Positions 40,275-52,279 of a stretch of 64,000 nucleotides of DNA are shown here, one piece after another. Positions within the stretch are counted from its first letter, which is position 1, and every line of letters starts with the position of its first letter. The stretch comes from Saccharum officinarum (lineage: Eukaryota > Streptophyta > Magnoliopsida > Poales > Poaceae). The stretch lies in NCBI GenBank assembly GCA_020631735.1, contig CM036162.1, positions 88,389,489 to 88,453,488 of the forward strand, in the 5' to 3' direction. Both the position numbers and the translations under genes were made by a program. The notes beneath the pieces were generated by a model. The model saw only the letters and a list, made by a program, of their open reading frames with translations, was not told the DNA's origin and did no database searches.

Positions 40275-40515
40275 GGCCACGTTTAGATGCTGAAAAAATT
40301 TCAAACCGATAAATAGTATCACTTTCGTTTTATTTGGCGAATATTGTCTAATCATGGATCAACTAGGCTCAAAAGATTCATCTCGTGATTTTCAATTAGA
40401 CTGTATAATTAGTTATTTTTTTACCTACATTTACTAGTTCATGCATGGTTCTAAAGATTGATGTGATAAAAAGAGTGAAAAAATTTCAACTTTCAGAGTG
40501 CATCTAAACAAGGCC
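40275..40515. mobile_element. MITE with ends GGCCACGTTTAGATGC and GCATCTAAACAAGGCC, TSD TTG
   Basis: 241 bp. Inverted ends differ at only a few bases. TTG is duplicated at 40272-40274 and 40516-40518. This is the common grass GGCC(T/C)TGTTTAGATGC-type MITE with a 3-bp target, consistent with PIF/Harbinger. Confidence 0.75.
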
Positions 40516-41227
40516 TTGTCTGTTTTTTTAGCTCGTAGCTACACGCACTCAGTCTGACACGGGCCACGAGACACACGCACCCTTGGTCCCGTGAGAGGCC
40601 TGGAGGAAATCAAATCCATTCTCGTTTCCCCGGGGCCAGGCTCGGCGGCGCCTGCTGCATGCCGCTGGCCATGCTCTTGTGGCCGTGCAGCTAACCAATC
40701 ACTGTCACTGCAAAGCTGCAGCGTCAGGTGCAGGGCTGGTTGGAACCGTCCTACCAATCAGAACCTGAGAGCCGGTTCGAAAAGACACGGCTGAAAGTAC
40801 TGTTTGCTGATTTGGGGTGAGAAAAAAAATATTACTTTAACTAAAAAAATAAGTTGAAAAGTACGGATTATAAGACAAGCGAATATGTCATATCCACCAA
40901 CTAAGAGACAACATAAAGTAACCCAAAATCTATACATGTATATATATACCATTGAAAACATGGTCCAAAGTAAAATGAATTTCACACATACTATCATGAA
41001 AGATAATCTATGTAACCTTCTAAATTTGCATCTAACTTACATTCTTATGCAATTATTAGAAAACTAAAACATCCCCTCAAATCTACATCTAAATTACCAA
41101 AATCTTATATTATATAAATTTTAAATAACCATAAGATATAAATATGTTTATTGTTACCTACTTCTATTAACATTAGAATATTAAAATAAAATTGATTAAA
41201 AGTAAACAAACATGTTGTGCCATCACG

Positions 41228-41494
41228 GGTCAAGATGGCAACGGGTACGTACCCGACAGGTAGTGCCCACCCGTACCCGCACCCGTAAAATTTTACCCGT
41301 CAGGTTACCTGTACCCACGGGTATGCGGGTATGGGTAGTATACACCCGCACCCGTACCCGCCATACCCGATGGATATAGGATTTTGCCCAATAACGTACC
41401 CACGGGTAGAAAATTCATCCCATACCCGCCTTTTTATCGGGTAATACCCGTCGGGTACTCGAGTTTCGGGTACCCGTTGCCATCTCTAGTCATG
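41228..41494. mobile_element. hAT-type MITE rich in ACCCG/CGGGT
   Basis: Inverted ends AGATGGCAACGGGTAC (about 41232) and GTACCCGTTGCCATCT (ending about 41490). The inside consists of ACCCGYACCC and GGGTAYGGGT runs. It resembles in style the hAT-type element at 1472-1995 but is a different element. The target duplication is unclear. Confidence 0.65.
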
Positions 41495-42278
41495 GGTCAA
41501 TCAAGTAGACATTCATGCATGAGTGATATGTTTCAACAATCATGAAAAATATTTTTAACAACTTATCATATACTAATGATATTAACAAATTATCAAAATT
41601 ATTACAATAATCATGACATAAATTATATAAACTGTTAATTTAGATATATTTATACATTTTAACTAAAGCATTTTACATAACTATATTGATAGTATACCCA
41701 TTATTGCATATATAATAAATCCGTTTGATAAGAAAATTCAAATATCATGAGAAATGGAGGAGGATCAGACTGTAGGTGGCTATATCTTTCTACCGTTTGA
41801 GATTTATTTGGTGTAACTAGTCATTATAATGCTTAAATATTAGTATCCTCTTGATGTTAGCACTACCCTGCTCTAGACCTCACTTCAAGCTTTACTACCA
41901 ATCTTAACCCCGACATGGTGCAGGTTCCAAATGACTCTTTATGCCATTATAGGACGTAAGAGCATCTCCAACAGTTCCTAAAAAAATTAGTAAACTAATG
42001 AGTTTTTCAAGTGGCTAAAAAAGTTAGGAGCACATTTGTTAGGTTTCTCCGATGGTTTCTAAAATCTTGGTTCTAAAATATAAAAGATAATTTTATATCA
42101 GAAATCTTGAACTATTTCGAAATCACCCCAACTATTTTTATATTTTCTTTATGTCTTGTACATATGTATTGGGAACCCTGTTCTACCCCTTATTCTTCTC
42201 TAAGTCCTTCCACCACCAGATTAGTTGATCGATACGTGCGCATATATTTGCGTGTAATTCTCGATTGGTTTTCCCAAG
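41495..42278. other. Intergenic, remnant MITE-like sequence
   Basis: AT-rich. From about 41962, AGAGCATCTCCAACAG is a typical grass MITE terminus, but no matching right end is found before the Sirevirus LTR. No gene seen. Confidence 0.4.
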
Positions 42279-42714
42279 TGAAAGCATCTAGGCCCCGAGG
42301 TTTGGTTTCGGCAATTGATGACAACGCTTTATTACCATGACTAACGTGTGTTTTGCAGAAACTTTGATAAGTTAGGTCATGGAGGTTTTAACTGCTTTGG
42401 GCACCATGGTATTCATGCCCCTTGATGGAAATCGTTTCGGTTTTCAAAAGAGTGACGTCAAGATTAAGGACGGTTAGTTCCGGATGTCGAGGTGTTGAGA
42501 GACATTTGGAATAGTCGTTAGGATCTTCGTTTTTCTCTTTTGGCCGTACTATAAAGGGGGGCATGAGCGGGTAGCTTGACCTAGGCGAGTCCTATGTTTA
42601 GGTGTGGTGCACACTTGTTAAACTTGGCGCTAGGCAGCTCTAGAATAGCTCAAAGTTCAGTTGGAAGCAACTTGGTTCAAGTTGTGACGCGTTTCGGAGA
42701 GTTTCGGGTCGTTT

Positions 42715-43130
42715 TCCCATGACCAGACGCGGTCCTCGGCATGACCGGACGCGTCCGGTCAGTACAGTTCCGCGGCTAGGGTTTCAGCTCTGACGACCGG
42801 ACGCGGTCCTCGCGAGGACCGGACGCGGTGGTCAGAAGGCAGCACATGTCACTTGAGGGAAACACCCGATCGGACGTAACCTGGGTGTGATCGGCGCGTT
42901 CGGTCACAGTCCAGTAAGGTCCAGAGACGACCGGACGCGTCCGGTCATCACCGATCGGACGCGGTCGCGCGTCCGGTGTGAGTACAGTATGCTCCCTGCA
43001 CGATCGGACGCGTCCGGTCACCCCTGACCGGTGTGTCCGGTCACTCAGTTGTTTTTCGGATTTCGACCGTTACGAGCGACCGGCGCGTCCGGTCAGTCCA
43101 ACCGGCGCGTCCGGTCAGCTCGTGTTTTGC
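42715..43130 (+). repeat. Cluster of Sirevirus LTR palindromes (ACCGGACGCGTCCGGTC type)
   Basis: Complete or partial copies at about 42740-42760, 42790-42840, 42925-42965, 43000-43040 and 43080-43120, in the form GACCGGACGCGTCCGGTC and GACCGGACGCGGTC. Multi-copy palindromes of this kind have been described in Sirevirus LTRs; their role is unknown. Similar broken motifs fill solo LTRs a and b. Confidence 0.75.
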
Positions 43131-43932
43131 TGAGTCAGCGGGTAACGGTTCGTTTTGTCTGTGGGGTGTATAAATACATCCCCACCACCTCTTTTAGAGG
43201 TCTCTTGCTCATTTGATCAGCTGATAAACACCTTTGGAGTGCAAGGGAGTGCAAGAGCACTAGTGAGGATAGAGATTTGAGAATCAAAGCTTGAGAGTTC
43301 CTCACTAGCGATTAGAGAGTAGCAAGTGTGCATCCACCTTCTCATTTGGGCTCATAGTGGTCAAGTGAGAGTTCTAGCTTGTTACTCTTGGTGATCGCCA
43401 TCACCTAGACGGCTTGGTGGTGATTGGGAGTTCAGTGATCATCCGGCGGAGCTTGTGGATGACCCAACTCATCTTGTGAGCGGTTGTGGGTGATTCACCG
43501 CGACGGAGTGTCGAAGAATCAACCCGTAGAGAGCACTTGATCCTTGCGCGGATCAAGGGGAGCTACACCCTTGCGCGGGTGCTCCAACAAGGACTAGTGG
43601 GAGTGGCGACTCTTCGATACCTCGGAAAAACATCGCCGTGTTCCTTGCCCCTTTACATTCAAGCATTTACATTCTCGTATTTACTTTCATTGCTTGTTTA
43701 CATTCCTAGACTTGCCATGCTAGACTAGGATTGGAAACTAGGTGCAAAACTTTTTTCGGTAGACTCTCTAGAAACACAAGTAGTCACTAGGGGTGAATTC
43801 TGGCTTGTAGGATTTATTTCTTGCATTTAATTTTTAGAAAAGCCCAATTCACCCCCCTCTGGGCATCTTGATCCTTTCAATTGGTATCAGAGCCGTGTTG
43901 CTCTATTTTTAGGCTTTACCGCCTAGAGCAAG

Positions 43933-44556
43933 ATGTCTAATGGGGAAGGACCACCTCCCACTTTTGAGGGAGACGATTTTCCATATTGGAAAATTCGTAT
44001 GGAGGCGTACCTCGAAGCCATAGATGTTGGGTGCCTTAGAGCCGCAACCGAAGGGCTCCCCCCATAAGGGATCCCGCTAACCCAAGTGATGACGAGGAGA
44101 AGTACGACCGGTGGAATGCAAAGGCCAAAAATGCACTCTACCGGGGCTTAGGCAAAGATATCTTCAATCGCGTGCGTAATGTAAAGAACGCTCATGAATT
44201 GTGGGAAAATCTTTGTGCTCTCCATGAGGAACTAGAGTGAGCGTGAGGAACGCTATCACATAGCTTTAAAGAAAATTAATTCTTTTGAGATGCTTCCCAA
44301 AGAAAGTGCTAATGACATGTACACTCGCTTGAATGTTCTTGTAGAGGACCTCAATGCTCTTGGGCTCACCAAAATGAGCCAATCGGATGTTGCAAGGAAG
44401 ATCTTGAGTGTGCTTTCCGTTGAGAAGTATGGACACATTGTCACCGTGCTTCACCAAAGTGATCTTTCCGCCGCAACACCGACTCAAGTTTTAGGAAAAT
44501 CAATGCTCATGAGATGTACATGCATATCACTCCGGAAGAGCTTCATCATCTTCCAA
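43933..44556 (+). pseudogene. Copia gag (UBN2-type) of Sirevirus A, frameshifted
   Basis: The ATG at 43933 gives MSNGEGPPPTFEGDDFPYW and then KIRMEAYLEAID, the standard copia gag start. Shifts occur after EGLPP (about 44067) and near 44230. Then MLPKESANDMYTRLNVLVED and LNALG, typical of gag_pre/UBN2, run up to the gap. The protein coats the particle RNA. The copy is not functional as assembled. Confidence 0.75.
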
Positions 44557-44656
44557 NNNNNNNNNNNNNNNNNNNNNNNNNNNNNNNNNNNNNNNNNNNN
44601 NNNNNNNNNNNNNNNNNNNNNNNNNNNNNNNNNNNNNNNNNNNNNNNNNNNNNNNN
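44557..44656. other. Assembly gap (100 N)
   Basis: Exactly 100 N, the conventional size for an unknown scaffold gap. It separates Sirevirus gag from the middle of a chromovirus LTR, so the real distance and the orientation of the next contig are not known. Confidence 0.99.
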
Positions 44657-45193
44657 CCGGGCCGCTTTGGCCAGCGGGCCGAAAGGGAGGCGGCGGCCCG
44701 TTAAGGTAAGAAAATGTTTTTCTTTTCTAAATAAATTTCAGATTTTTATAATTTGATTCAAATTCAAATTTTGAAGATGAAAAAGGCATTTTCACAAGTT
44801 GTCCCCAAAACAAAAGTTGTTCAAAATTTAATTCTCTACAACTTTCATTTAGGGCACTTTTCAAAATTCTAAACAGATTTTGAATTAGTGATTTAAAGTC
44901 CAAATTTTAAATAAAAACTCATTTTTCTAGAATATTTTTAAAAGCAAAATTTGGGGAGATTTTGAATACAAATTGCTCCAAAAATCATGTTAATTAGTTC
45001 TAAGTCATTTAGAGTTATAGCCCAACAAATTTTACCACTCTTAGCTAGCAATTGCAATAATTTAGGGTTCAAACATATGTTTTCACAATTTAATTAATTC
45101 CAACTTATATTGCATGTGATGATGAACATGCATGAAATGCTAATGATCATGCTTTGGGATGTGAATGCATGCTTAACACCCAGGGTGTTACAG
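44657..45193 (-). repeat. Partial 3' LTR of chromovirus #2
   Basis: Matches 55276-55817 of the 5' LTR with scattered differences, including AGGGAGGCGGCGG against AGGGAAGCGGCGG. It is truncated by the N run. Confidence 0.85.
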
Positions 45194-48100
45194 CCCTCCC
45201 CCTTATAAAAATCTCGTCCCGAGATTTGGGTTACGAACCATTTGTTATAAAAATCCTCATAAGCTTTTTGTAGATATTCACCCGTTTCCCAAGTTGCATC
45301 TCCTTCATCATGATGACTCCACTGTATCTTATATGTTTTCACCACACTGTTTCGAGTAACCCTCTCTTTAGAGTCCAACACTCGAACCGGTTGCTCACGA
45401 TATACCAAATCTGACTTGAGCTTTATGCCTCGGGGTTCGATTCTTTCCTCTGGAACACGCAAACACTTCTTGAGATGCGATACATGAAAAACTGGAATAT
45501 AGCACCCATTGTCTCAGGTAACTCTAACTTATAAGCTACTGGACCTTTTCTTTCCAAGATCTTGTATGGTCCACAAATCTGGCTGCAAGCTTTCTGCGTA
45601 CTCCAAACCGTTTCTTCTTCATTGGCGTGACTTTCAGATAAACATAGTCACCAACTTCGAACACAAGCGGTCTCCTCTTCTATCCGCATAGCTTTTCTGA
45701 CGTGATTGAGCGACTTTCATATTTTGCTGAATGATATGAACTTTCTTCTCGGCTTCTTCTACGAAGTCAATACCATAATATCTTCTTTCTCCTGGCTCGA
45801 TCCAGTTTAGTGGTGTTCTACACTTTCTGCCATACAAAGCTTCGAATGGTGCCATTTTGATACTTTCTTGATAACTATTATTGTAAGCAAACTCTGCTAA
45901 TGGTAACCATGACTCCCATGAACCCCTGGAAGATAACACACAGGCTCTCAACATATCCTCCAAAACAGCATTAACTCTTTCGGTCTGACCATCTGTCTGA
46001 GGATGATAGGCAGTACTACGAATCAAACTAGTTCCCAATCCTTTGTGCAAGTGCTCCCAAAAGTGAGCAGTGAATTGTGACCCTCTGTCAGACACTATAG
46101 TCTTCGGTATGCCATGCAATCTCACAATCTCAGCAATATACTTCTCTGCATATTGAGGTGGTCTATAATCTGTCTTGACAGGTAAAAAGTGAGCTATCTT
46201 CATAAGACGATCCACGATTACCCAAATCGAATCATGTCCTTTCTGAGTAGTGGGCAAACCTGTGATGAAATCCATACTTATATCATCCCACTTCCAACTA
46301 GGTACGGACAAAGGTTGCAACAATCCGGTAGGTCTCATATGAATAGCTTTTACCCTACAACATGTGTCACATCTGGCTATATATGCTGCAATCTCTTTCT
46401 TCATTTTGTCCACCAATAATGAGGTCTTAGCTCTTGGTACATTTGCTACTTCCGGGATGGATAGATAACTTCGAAAGGTGAGCCTCATCCATAAGTTTAT
46501 TCTTAAGCTCTCGATCCTTGGAACAACAAGACGGTCATCAAACCATAACACGTCCTGTTCATCCACTCTAAAGTGCTTGGATGGTTCTTCTTTAATCTTT
46601 TCTTTGATATGGAATATCCCTTTGTCGGTTTTCTGGCCTTCTATTATCTTACTCTCCAAAGAGCAACTAATCTGAATACTATATAACACGGCAGGATGCA
46701 TTAGATCAAAACCATCTTCGAGCAAAGGTTACGCATTCAGGCAATGTGACTTTCTACTCAAAGCATCTACCACTACATTGGCCTTTCCAGGATGATATTG
46801 CACATTCAAGTTGTAATCTTTGATCAATTCTAACCATCTTCGCTGTCTCATGTTCAATTCGGGTTGGGTGAAGATGTACTTGAGACTCTTGTGATCGGTG
46901 AAAATATTGCACACATTACCAAGTAAGTAATGTCTCCAAATTTTAATGCATGCACTACGGAGCAAGTTCAAGATCATGTGTCGGATAGTTGATCTCATGC
47001 TTTCTCAACTGACGGGAGGCATAAGCAATGACTCTTTTTTCTTGCATAAGAACACAACCTAATCCTGTTTTTGATGCATCACAAAACACATCAAAAGGTT
47101 TCTCAATGTCTGGTTGCGCTAGAACTGGAGCAGTGGTCAACAGTTTCCGTAAGGTGTGGAAAGCTGTCTCACACTCCTCAGTCCACACAAACTTGTGATC
47201 TTTCTGTAGCAGACTTGTCATTGGCTTGGCAATCTTCGAGAAATCTGGTATAAAACGACAATAGTAACCAGCTAATCCTAAGAAACTTCTAACTTCCGAA
47301 ACTGTAATTGGTGTCTTCCAATCCATAACCTCTTGCACTTTACTCGGATCTACAGAAACTTCATTCTCTGACAGAATGTGACCAAGGAAAGGAACTTTCT
47401 TCAACCAAAATTCACATTTGCTAAACTTAGCATACAACTTATGATCTCTAAGTCTGGTCAAGACAATTCTCAGATGCTCTTCATGATCTTTCTCGTTCTC
47501 AGAGTACACTAGAATGTCATCAATGAACACAACCACAAACTTGTCCAATTCTGGCATAAAATTGTATTCATCAGATACATAAAGTATGCAGGAGCATTTG
47601 TTAAGCCAAAAGACATAACAAGATACTCGTACAACCCGTATCTGGTGAAAAAGGCGGTTTTCAGTATATCTTGTGGCCTAATCTTTATCTGATGGTAACC
47701 TGATCTTAAATCTATCTTGGAGAACACTCTAGCTTTGGCTAACTGATCGAACAAAATATCAATATAAGGTAAGGGATACTTATTCTTGATAGTTACAGCA
47801 TTAAGAGGCCTATAATCCACACACATTCTCAAAGTACCCTCTTTATTTTTCTTCACAAACAAGGCAGGACATCCCCATTCAGACTTACTTGGCCGGATAA
47901 ACCCCTTTTTCAACAATTCCTCTAGTTACTTTTTCAGCTTAGCTAACTCATCCGGAGGCATCCTATAAGGTCTCCTTGAAATTGGAGCTGTCCCGGGGAT
48001 CAACTCAATTCCAAACTCAACATCCCTATCTGGTGGAAGACCAGGTAACTCATCTGGGAACACATCCGGAAATTCACACACTACCGGAATCTGATGAATC

Positions 48101-49701
48101 GGAATGACTTCCATAGCACATGTCACACTCACAAGGTCTGTTCTTTTGGGCAATGGTACCTGAAAAGTACCCTCTCCCTGGGGATCCTTAAGGGTAAGCA
48201 CCCGACTTCCTGTATCTATAACTGCTCCCCAATCCTTCATCCAATTCATCCCTATGATGACATCCAGAACTAGTTCAGGCATAACTATCAAGTTTACTCG
48301 AAACTTGCGACTACCTAATTCAAGGGTTGCCCCTCTAACCATCTGATTGGTTAAAACATCAGCCCCTGCTGAACTTATATGGTAACCATAACTCAAATCT
48401 GTGCATAGTTGTTCATGTTTTCGTGCAAATGCTTGACTCATGAAAGAATGCGATGATCCAGAATCAAATAGAACAACTGCAGGGTTTTGGTTAATAGGAA
48501 ACTTACCAGCAGTTATGGGCTCTCCCTCAGCAATCTCGTCCACAGTGGTGTGGTGTACCCGAGCATTATAGGTATGTTGCTTCTTTCTGGGCGGATAAGG
48601 ACAGAACTTTGAAAAGTGGCCGGGCTGATCACAATTATAACAGGGTCCCTTCACTGTACTAGCAGATCCTATAGCTCCCTTCGAGTTGCCTTGTCCCGCA
48701 GCTGCGGCTGTCCTTGCTGGCGGCACTGCCATCTTGTACGGCTTCTGCGGTCCCTTATAGTTCTGGGTTTTATGCTGTGGTGGCCTAAACCTTGCACCTG
48801 GTGCAGATGGACGATAGGCAGAACGATTAGCAGTGAAAACTCTTGGCTGTGATGGTCCTGACTCAAAGGTTCTCTTGCGAGTCTTGGATGCAGTGTACGC
48901 GTTGTTATTCTTCTCTTGTTTCAAACAATCACTGATGAAGTCATTGAATCTGGCGCGAGTATTGGTACCCACATGCTTCATCATCTTCGGACCTAACCCT
49001 CTCTTGAAGCTAGCAATTCTCTTAGCATCGGTGTCAACCATGTCGAGAGCATAACGACACAAATTATTGAAGGCATGCAAATACTGCGTCACGGTTTTGC
49101 TGCCTTGATTTAAAGCCAAGAACTCTCCCAACTTCATCTCAACCAGCCCTGGTGGAATATAAACTCCACGGAAGGCTTCAGTGAACTCTCTCCACGAGAT
49201 CTGAGCATTTGGAGGGAAGGTGGTGCGATGATGCTTCCACCACATCCCTGCTGGTCCTTGTAACTGATGTGCAGCATACTCTGTCTTCAATACTTCAGTC
49301 AGCCTCAACACATGGAACTTATCTTCCATGGTGTTGATCCATTCTTCAGCGTCAAGTGGCTCGGTCGCTTCCTTGAAAATTGGCGGCCTGGTGTCCATGA
49401 AATCCTTGAAGTTACTGTACTGATTCACCCCATTGCCACCACCTTGGTTGTTACCACGTTGAACATTGTTGGCAATTGTACGCAGAAAATCTTCCATGTT
49501 TTTCTGTGATTGCTCGGCATTGCGCTGACTTCCAAGAAACTGTGCAAAGAATACCTCCGCAGTGAGTGGTGGAGGAGGCGGCAATTGTGGTTCCGGGTGT
49601 GGCTCATTATGGTTGACATTGTTTTCACCACTCCCACCTGCCCCCGCACCATTACCGCCAGTTTCAGCAGCCTCATACGTGGCACGGCGAGTGTTTGCCA
49701 T
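45194..49701 (-). pseudogene. gag-pol of chromovirus #2
   Basis: ATG at 49701 after ATATGCAG; a second ATG two codons upstream lies in the putative intron. Gag-protease-RT start is open from 49701 to a TAA at about 47926: [18 protein letters not shown] (about 48645-48605) and protease [12 protein letters not shown] then continues at 47916-47509, shifts, and goes on at 47557-46955 ([10 protein letters not shown]). RNase H continues at 46998-46729 and integrase at 46725-45634 (VSDRGSQFTAHFW, TDGQTERVN). The chromodomain at 45440-45250 (TYKIQWSHHDEGDATWE) is itself intact. At least five stops or shifts break the polyprotein. Protein similarity to #1 is high throughout. Confidence 0.88.
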
Positions 49702-50063
49702 CTGCATATTTCAGCAACAAGTAATGAATAAGTCAAGCTGTAGTAATTGTGAGTGAATGAAAAATTATGCCGTATTAAATTCATTGGAGAGAACAAAGTC
49801 ATACAATAAAACAGAGGCACAATAATCGCATTCCAATTAAAACAACATCACTAATTAAATTACTTCAAATGCAAACATCGCATCCATACAACCAAATTGC
49901 CAGCATACATACACTGGACTTTTATGCGCTCAGGTATCGCATGACCAACCAAGTTCCAACATACTACCAAGTCTCAAGGTTCGAAACGAGATACATCAAG
50001 GTACATGAAACCAAAAGAAAGGTCATCGTGATAGGGCCTAGTAGCTAATGCAAGGCAACTAGC

Positions 50064-51065
50064 CTACTCCTTGGGGCCATCGTCGGGGTCGGAGACGTCA
50101 CCATCGCTACCATCAGTAGCAACGTCATCGTCGGCAGGTGCAACTGCAGGCTCGCCCTCGTCGTCGTCAACGTACATACCGGTGGCGTCTAGAGAGGCAT
50201 ACGGGTCAATCCCGTTGTAGAGCGCGTGAAACTCCTCATGCAAGTTGATGTTATACTCCTCTAGCTCCTCGACCCTCTGCCTCAGAAGGTTCCTCTCGTT
50301 CCAGGCTTCATTCCTCTCCTGAACCAACTGTCCAATCATGCGGTCTGCATTATTGTTGGCCTAAGTCAACGTATGCACCCACTACAGAGCACTATCACCT
50401 CTCTCTAGAGCCTGGTCTCGTTGCAAACTCATGTCAGCCAACTGCTCCTGCAAACTAGCTATAGCACGTGTCTGCTTCTTCTTCTGTTTTCTTGCTTTGA
50501 GCCGATCATCACCACGCAAACCAGTCAACGTCCAATAGGTGCACTCAAGACCCTGGTATGCTCTGATAGCTGCATACATCGCACTCATAGCATGGTTGTC
50601 GCTAGCCTGTCCTTCGTTTGGGCCTCTGACCAAGGCACTTCCTTGCGGCTGCACCCAAATAGCATCGCGAGGATCATCTCTAGGAAAAGTGCCAGCCAAG
50701 GCTGCTGCCAGCTCGTTGGGAAATCTGCTCATTATGTCCCGGATGACATGAAAAGCTGCACCCTCAACCGGAGTGCATCCCTCAAACTCCAAGTGCCAAC
50801 CATCCCACTCTAGAGCATCACCAAGAACAGGGACTGTGATCTCCACTACTGCAAGTCCATCCTCAACTAACTGGCTCTCACTCCAAGAGTACACCGGCTC
50901 CTGACCCTCCGGGTAACCCACATCATGGAGCACTCTCCAAAGCAAAGTTGGCATGCCAAACTCGCTCAGAAAGGTGTCCGTGCTGTGGCGCTCCCGCGGG
51001 GCCAACGGGTGTCGGGGTGCTCTTCCGCCTGTGGACTTACGGGCAGTCTGCTTCGTGCGGGCCAT
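50064..51065 (-). pseudogene. Histone H3-tail-mimic ORF of chromovirus #2, with two stops
   Basis: Starts MARTKQTARKSTGGRAPRHP, identical to mature H3 over residues 1-13, with Arg at 14, His at 18 and Arg at 23. The globular region follows (FGMPTLLWRVLHDVGYPEG, WDGWHLEFEG, HVIRDIMSRFPNEL), then a coiled coil and an acidic C-terminus (VDDDEGEP, DGDVSDPDDG). A TAG at about 50382 and a second TAG at about 50361 interrupt the coiled coil; element #1 has sense codons there. The ATG is again preceded by TTTTGCTACAG. It is the second witness that the tail belongs to the family and is not a one-off capture. Confidence 0.85.
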
Positions 51066-51320
51066 CTGTAGCAAAAGTTTTGATTACCCGGTGAGAACAT
51101 ATTTTAAGTTGGTACAATTTTTATCAAAAGGGGATAATCAATTTATAAGGGGAGGAATGCATGACATGAATGAAATGCATAAGCAATATGATGTATGTAC
51201 GTTTCTTACGTTCTCACAAACTTATGAAATAATTAACATCTAGCGATGAATTCGGTGGCATACAGGCGATCTCTCATATATGTAACTAATATGTTCTACA
51301 CAAGAAACATTGTTATGTAC
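51066..51320 (-). promoter_or_regulatory. Putative intron before the H3-tail ORF of #2
   Basis: Donor-like CTGCAG|GTACATAACA at 51320 and acceptor-like TTGCTACAG before the ATG, as in element #1. The rest of the leader (51321-51855) is non-coding and has diverged more than these sites by eye. Confidence 0.4.
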
Positions 51321-52217
51321 CTGCAGAAGATTCATTTGAGCCCAATTCCCCATGAATGCATGAAAGCAGTAAATCTATCTACACGCTCTACACGAATCCC
51401 CAGATACGCGTACAACGGTACTAACTACCCAAAACATCGTCCTATTGACGGCATCGCCTCAACGGACGGAACAACCACACATGCGACACTTTTGTAAAAA
51501 CATGCGTAGAACATGTAAGTACTCCAGTATCATATAAGCACTCTCCCTAGATCGGCGGTGTATCCGATCATGCTCTCACATCTCCCACTTACCGAGGCGT
51601 AGAGGCAACTGATCCATATATTACCACTCAATTAAGTGGCACTCATATAATAGCACGCCGTATGAGCAACGAAAGAGAAATATGGTGCAAGAACCCCCAA
51701 GTCAGTACTTAAATAAGCCACCTAGAGTCCTTACTGGGCATAAAGAATATGACCACTGGCACACTTTTAGTTTGGAAATCACGTTTTTCAAACATAATTT
51801 TGTTTTAAATACACTTATGAACAGTAAACACGCTAAACCATACTCTGATGCCAGCTGTAACAGAACCGACCAATTATACGAAATTAAGTAAGAAAATCAT
51901 CCACCAAGCAGACGATTTATCAAACTTAAGCCCGTATAACCTGGTAGTCCGTAAAATCACGACGGATTTCAAACCAACTTACATACCAGCCAAGATCGTA
52001 ATAAGTTTAGCGGTCACCATCACAAGTTACATAAAAGTTGCATCGCAAATACATCGGAGTTTAAACATAGTTATTACAAACCAAGTTCAAATAAAAGTAG
52101 CGGAAGCATTTAGTTCAAACCACACACTCACACAGAGTTTAAAATACAGTGCCAGCTCAGGATCAATTCTAACAAAAGCATCAGATGAGACGTAGTGAAT
52201 GACCATTGCCCATGGTC

Positions 52218-52279
52218 CTAAGCTTCTCCCATCGCAGGATAAAGGCAGTTGATACAGTAGCCGTAATACATCTGCCCAT
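52218..52279 (-). CDS. LTR ORF exon c, chromovirus #2
   Basis: After acceptor-like CCACTTGTTGCAG the frame with one G from exon b reads DGQMYYGYCINCLYPAMG and ends GEA-stop (TAG at 52220-52218). It aligns without gaps with #1. The preceding bases also match an acceptor in #1 (TTGTAG), while intron sequence around them differs. Confidence 0.5.

Larger units (their letters stand above)
42279..44556 (+). mobile_element. Sirevirus (Ty1/copia) A: 5' LTR, PBS and gag, cut by gap
   Basis: LTR 42279-43879 starts TGAAAGCATCTAGG and ends GATCCTTTCA. TTGGTATCAGAGCC (43881-43894) is the initiator-tRNA-Met PBS. Gag follows at once. Everything 3' of gag is lost in the N run at 44557. The LTR palindromes (below) and the gag type support Sirevirus. 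Confidence 0.75.

Noticed and set aside
43881..43894. A tRNA-Met gene fragment
   Set aside because: TGGTATCAGAGCC next to an LTR is a primer-binding site; no cloverleaf can be formed around it.
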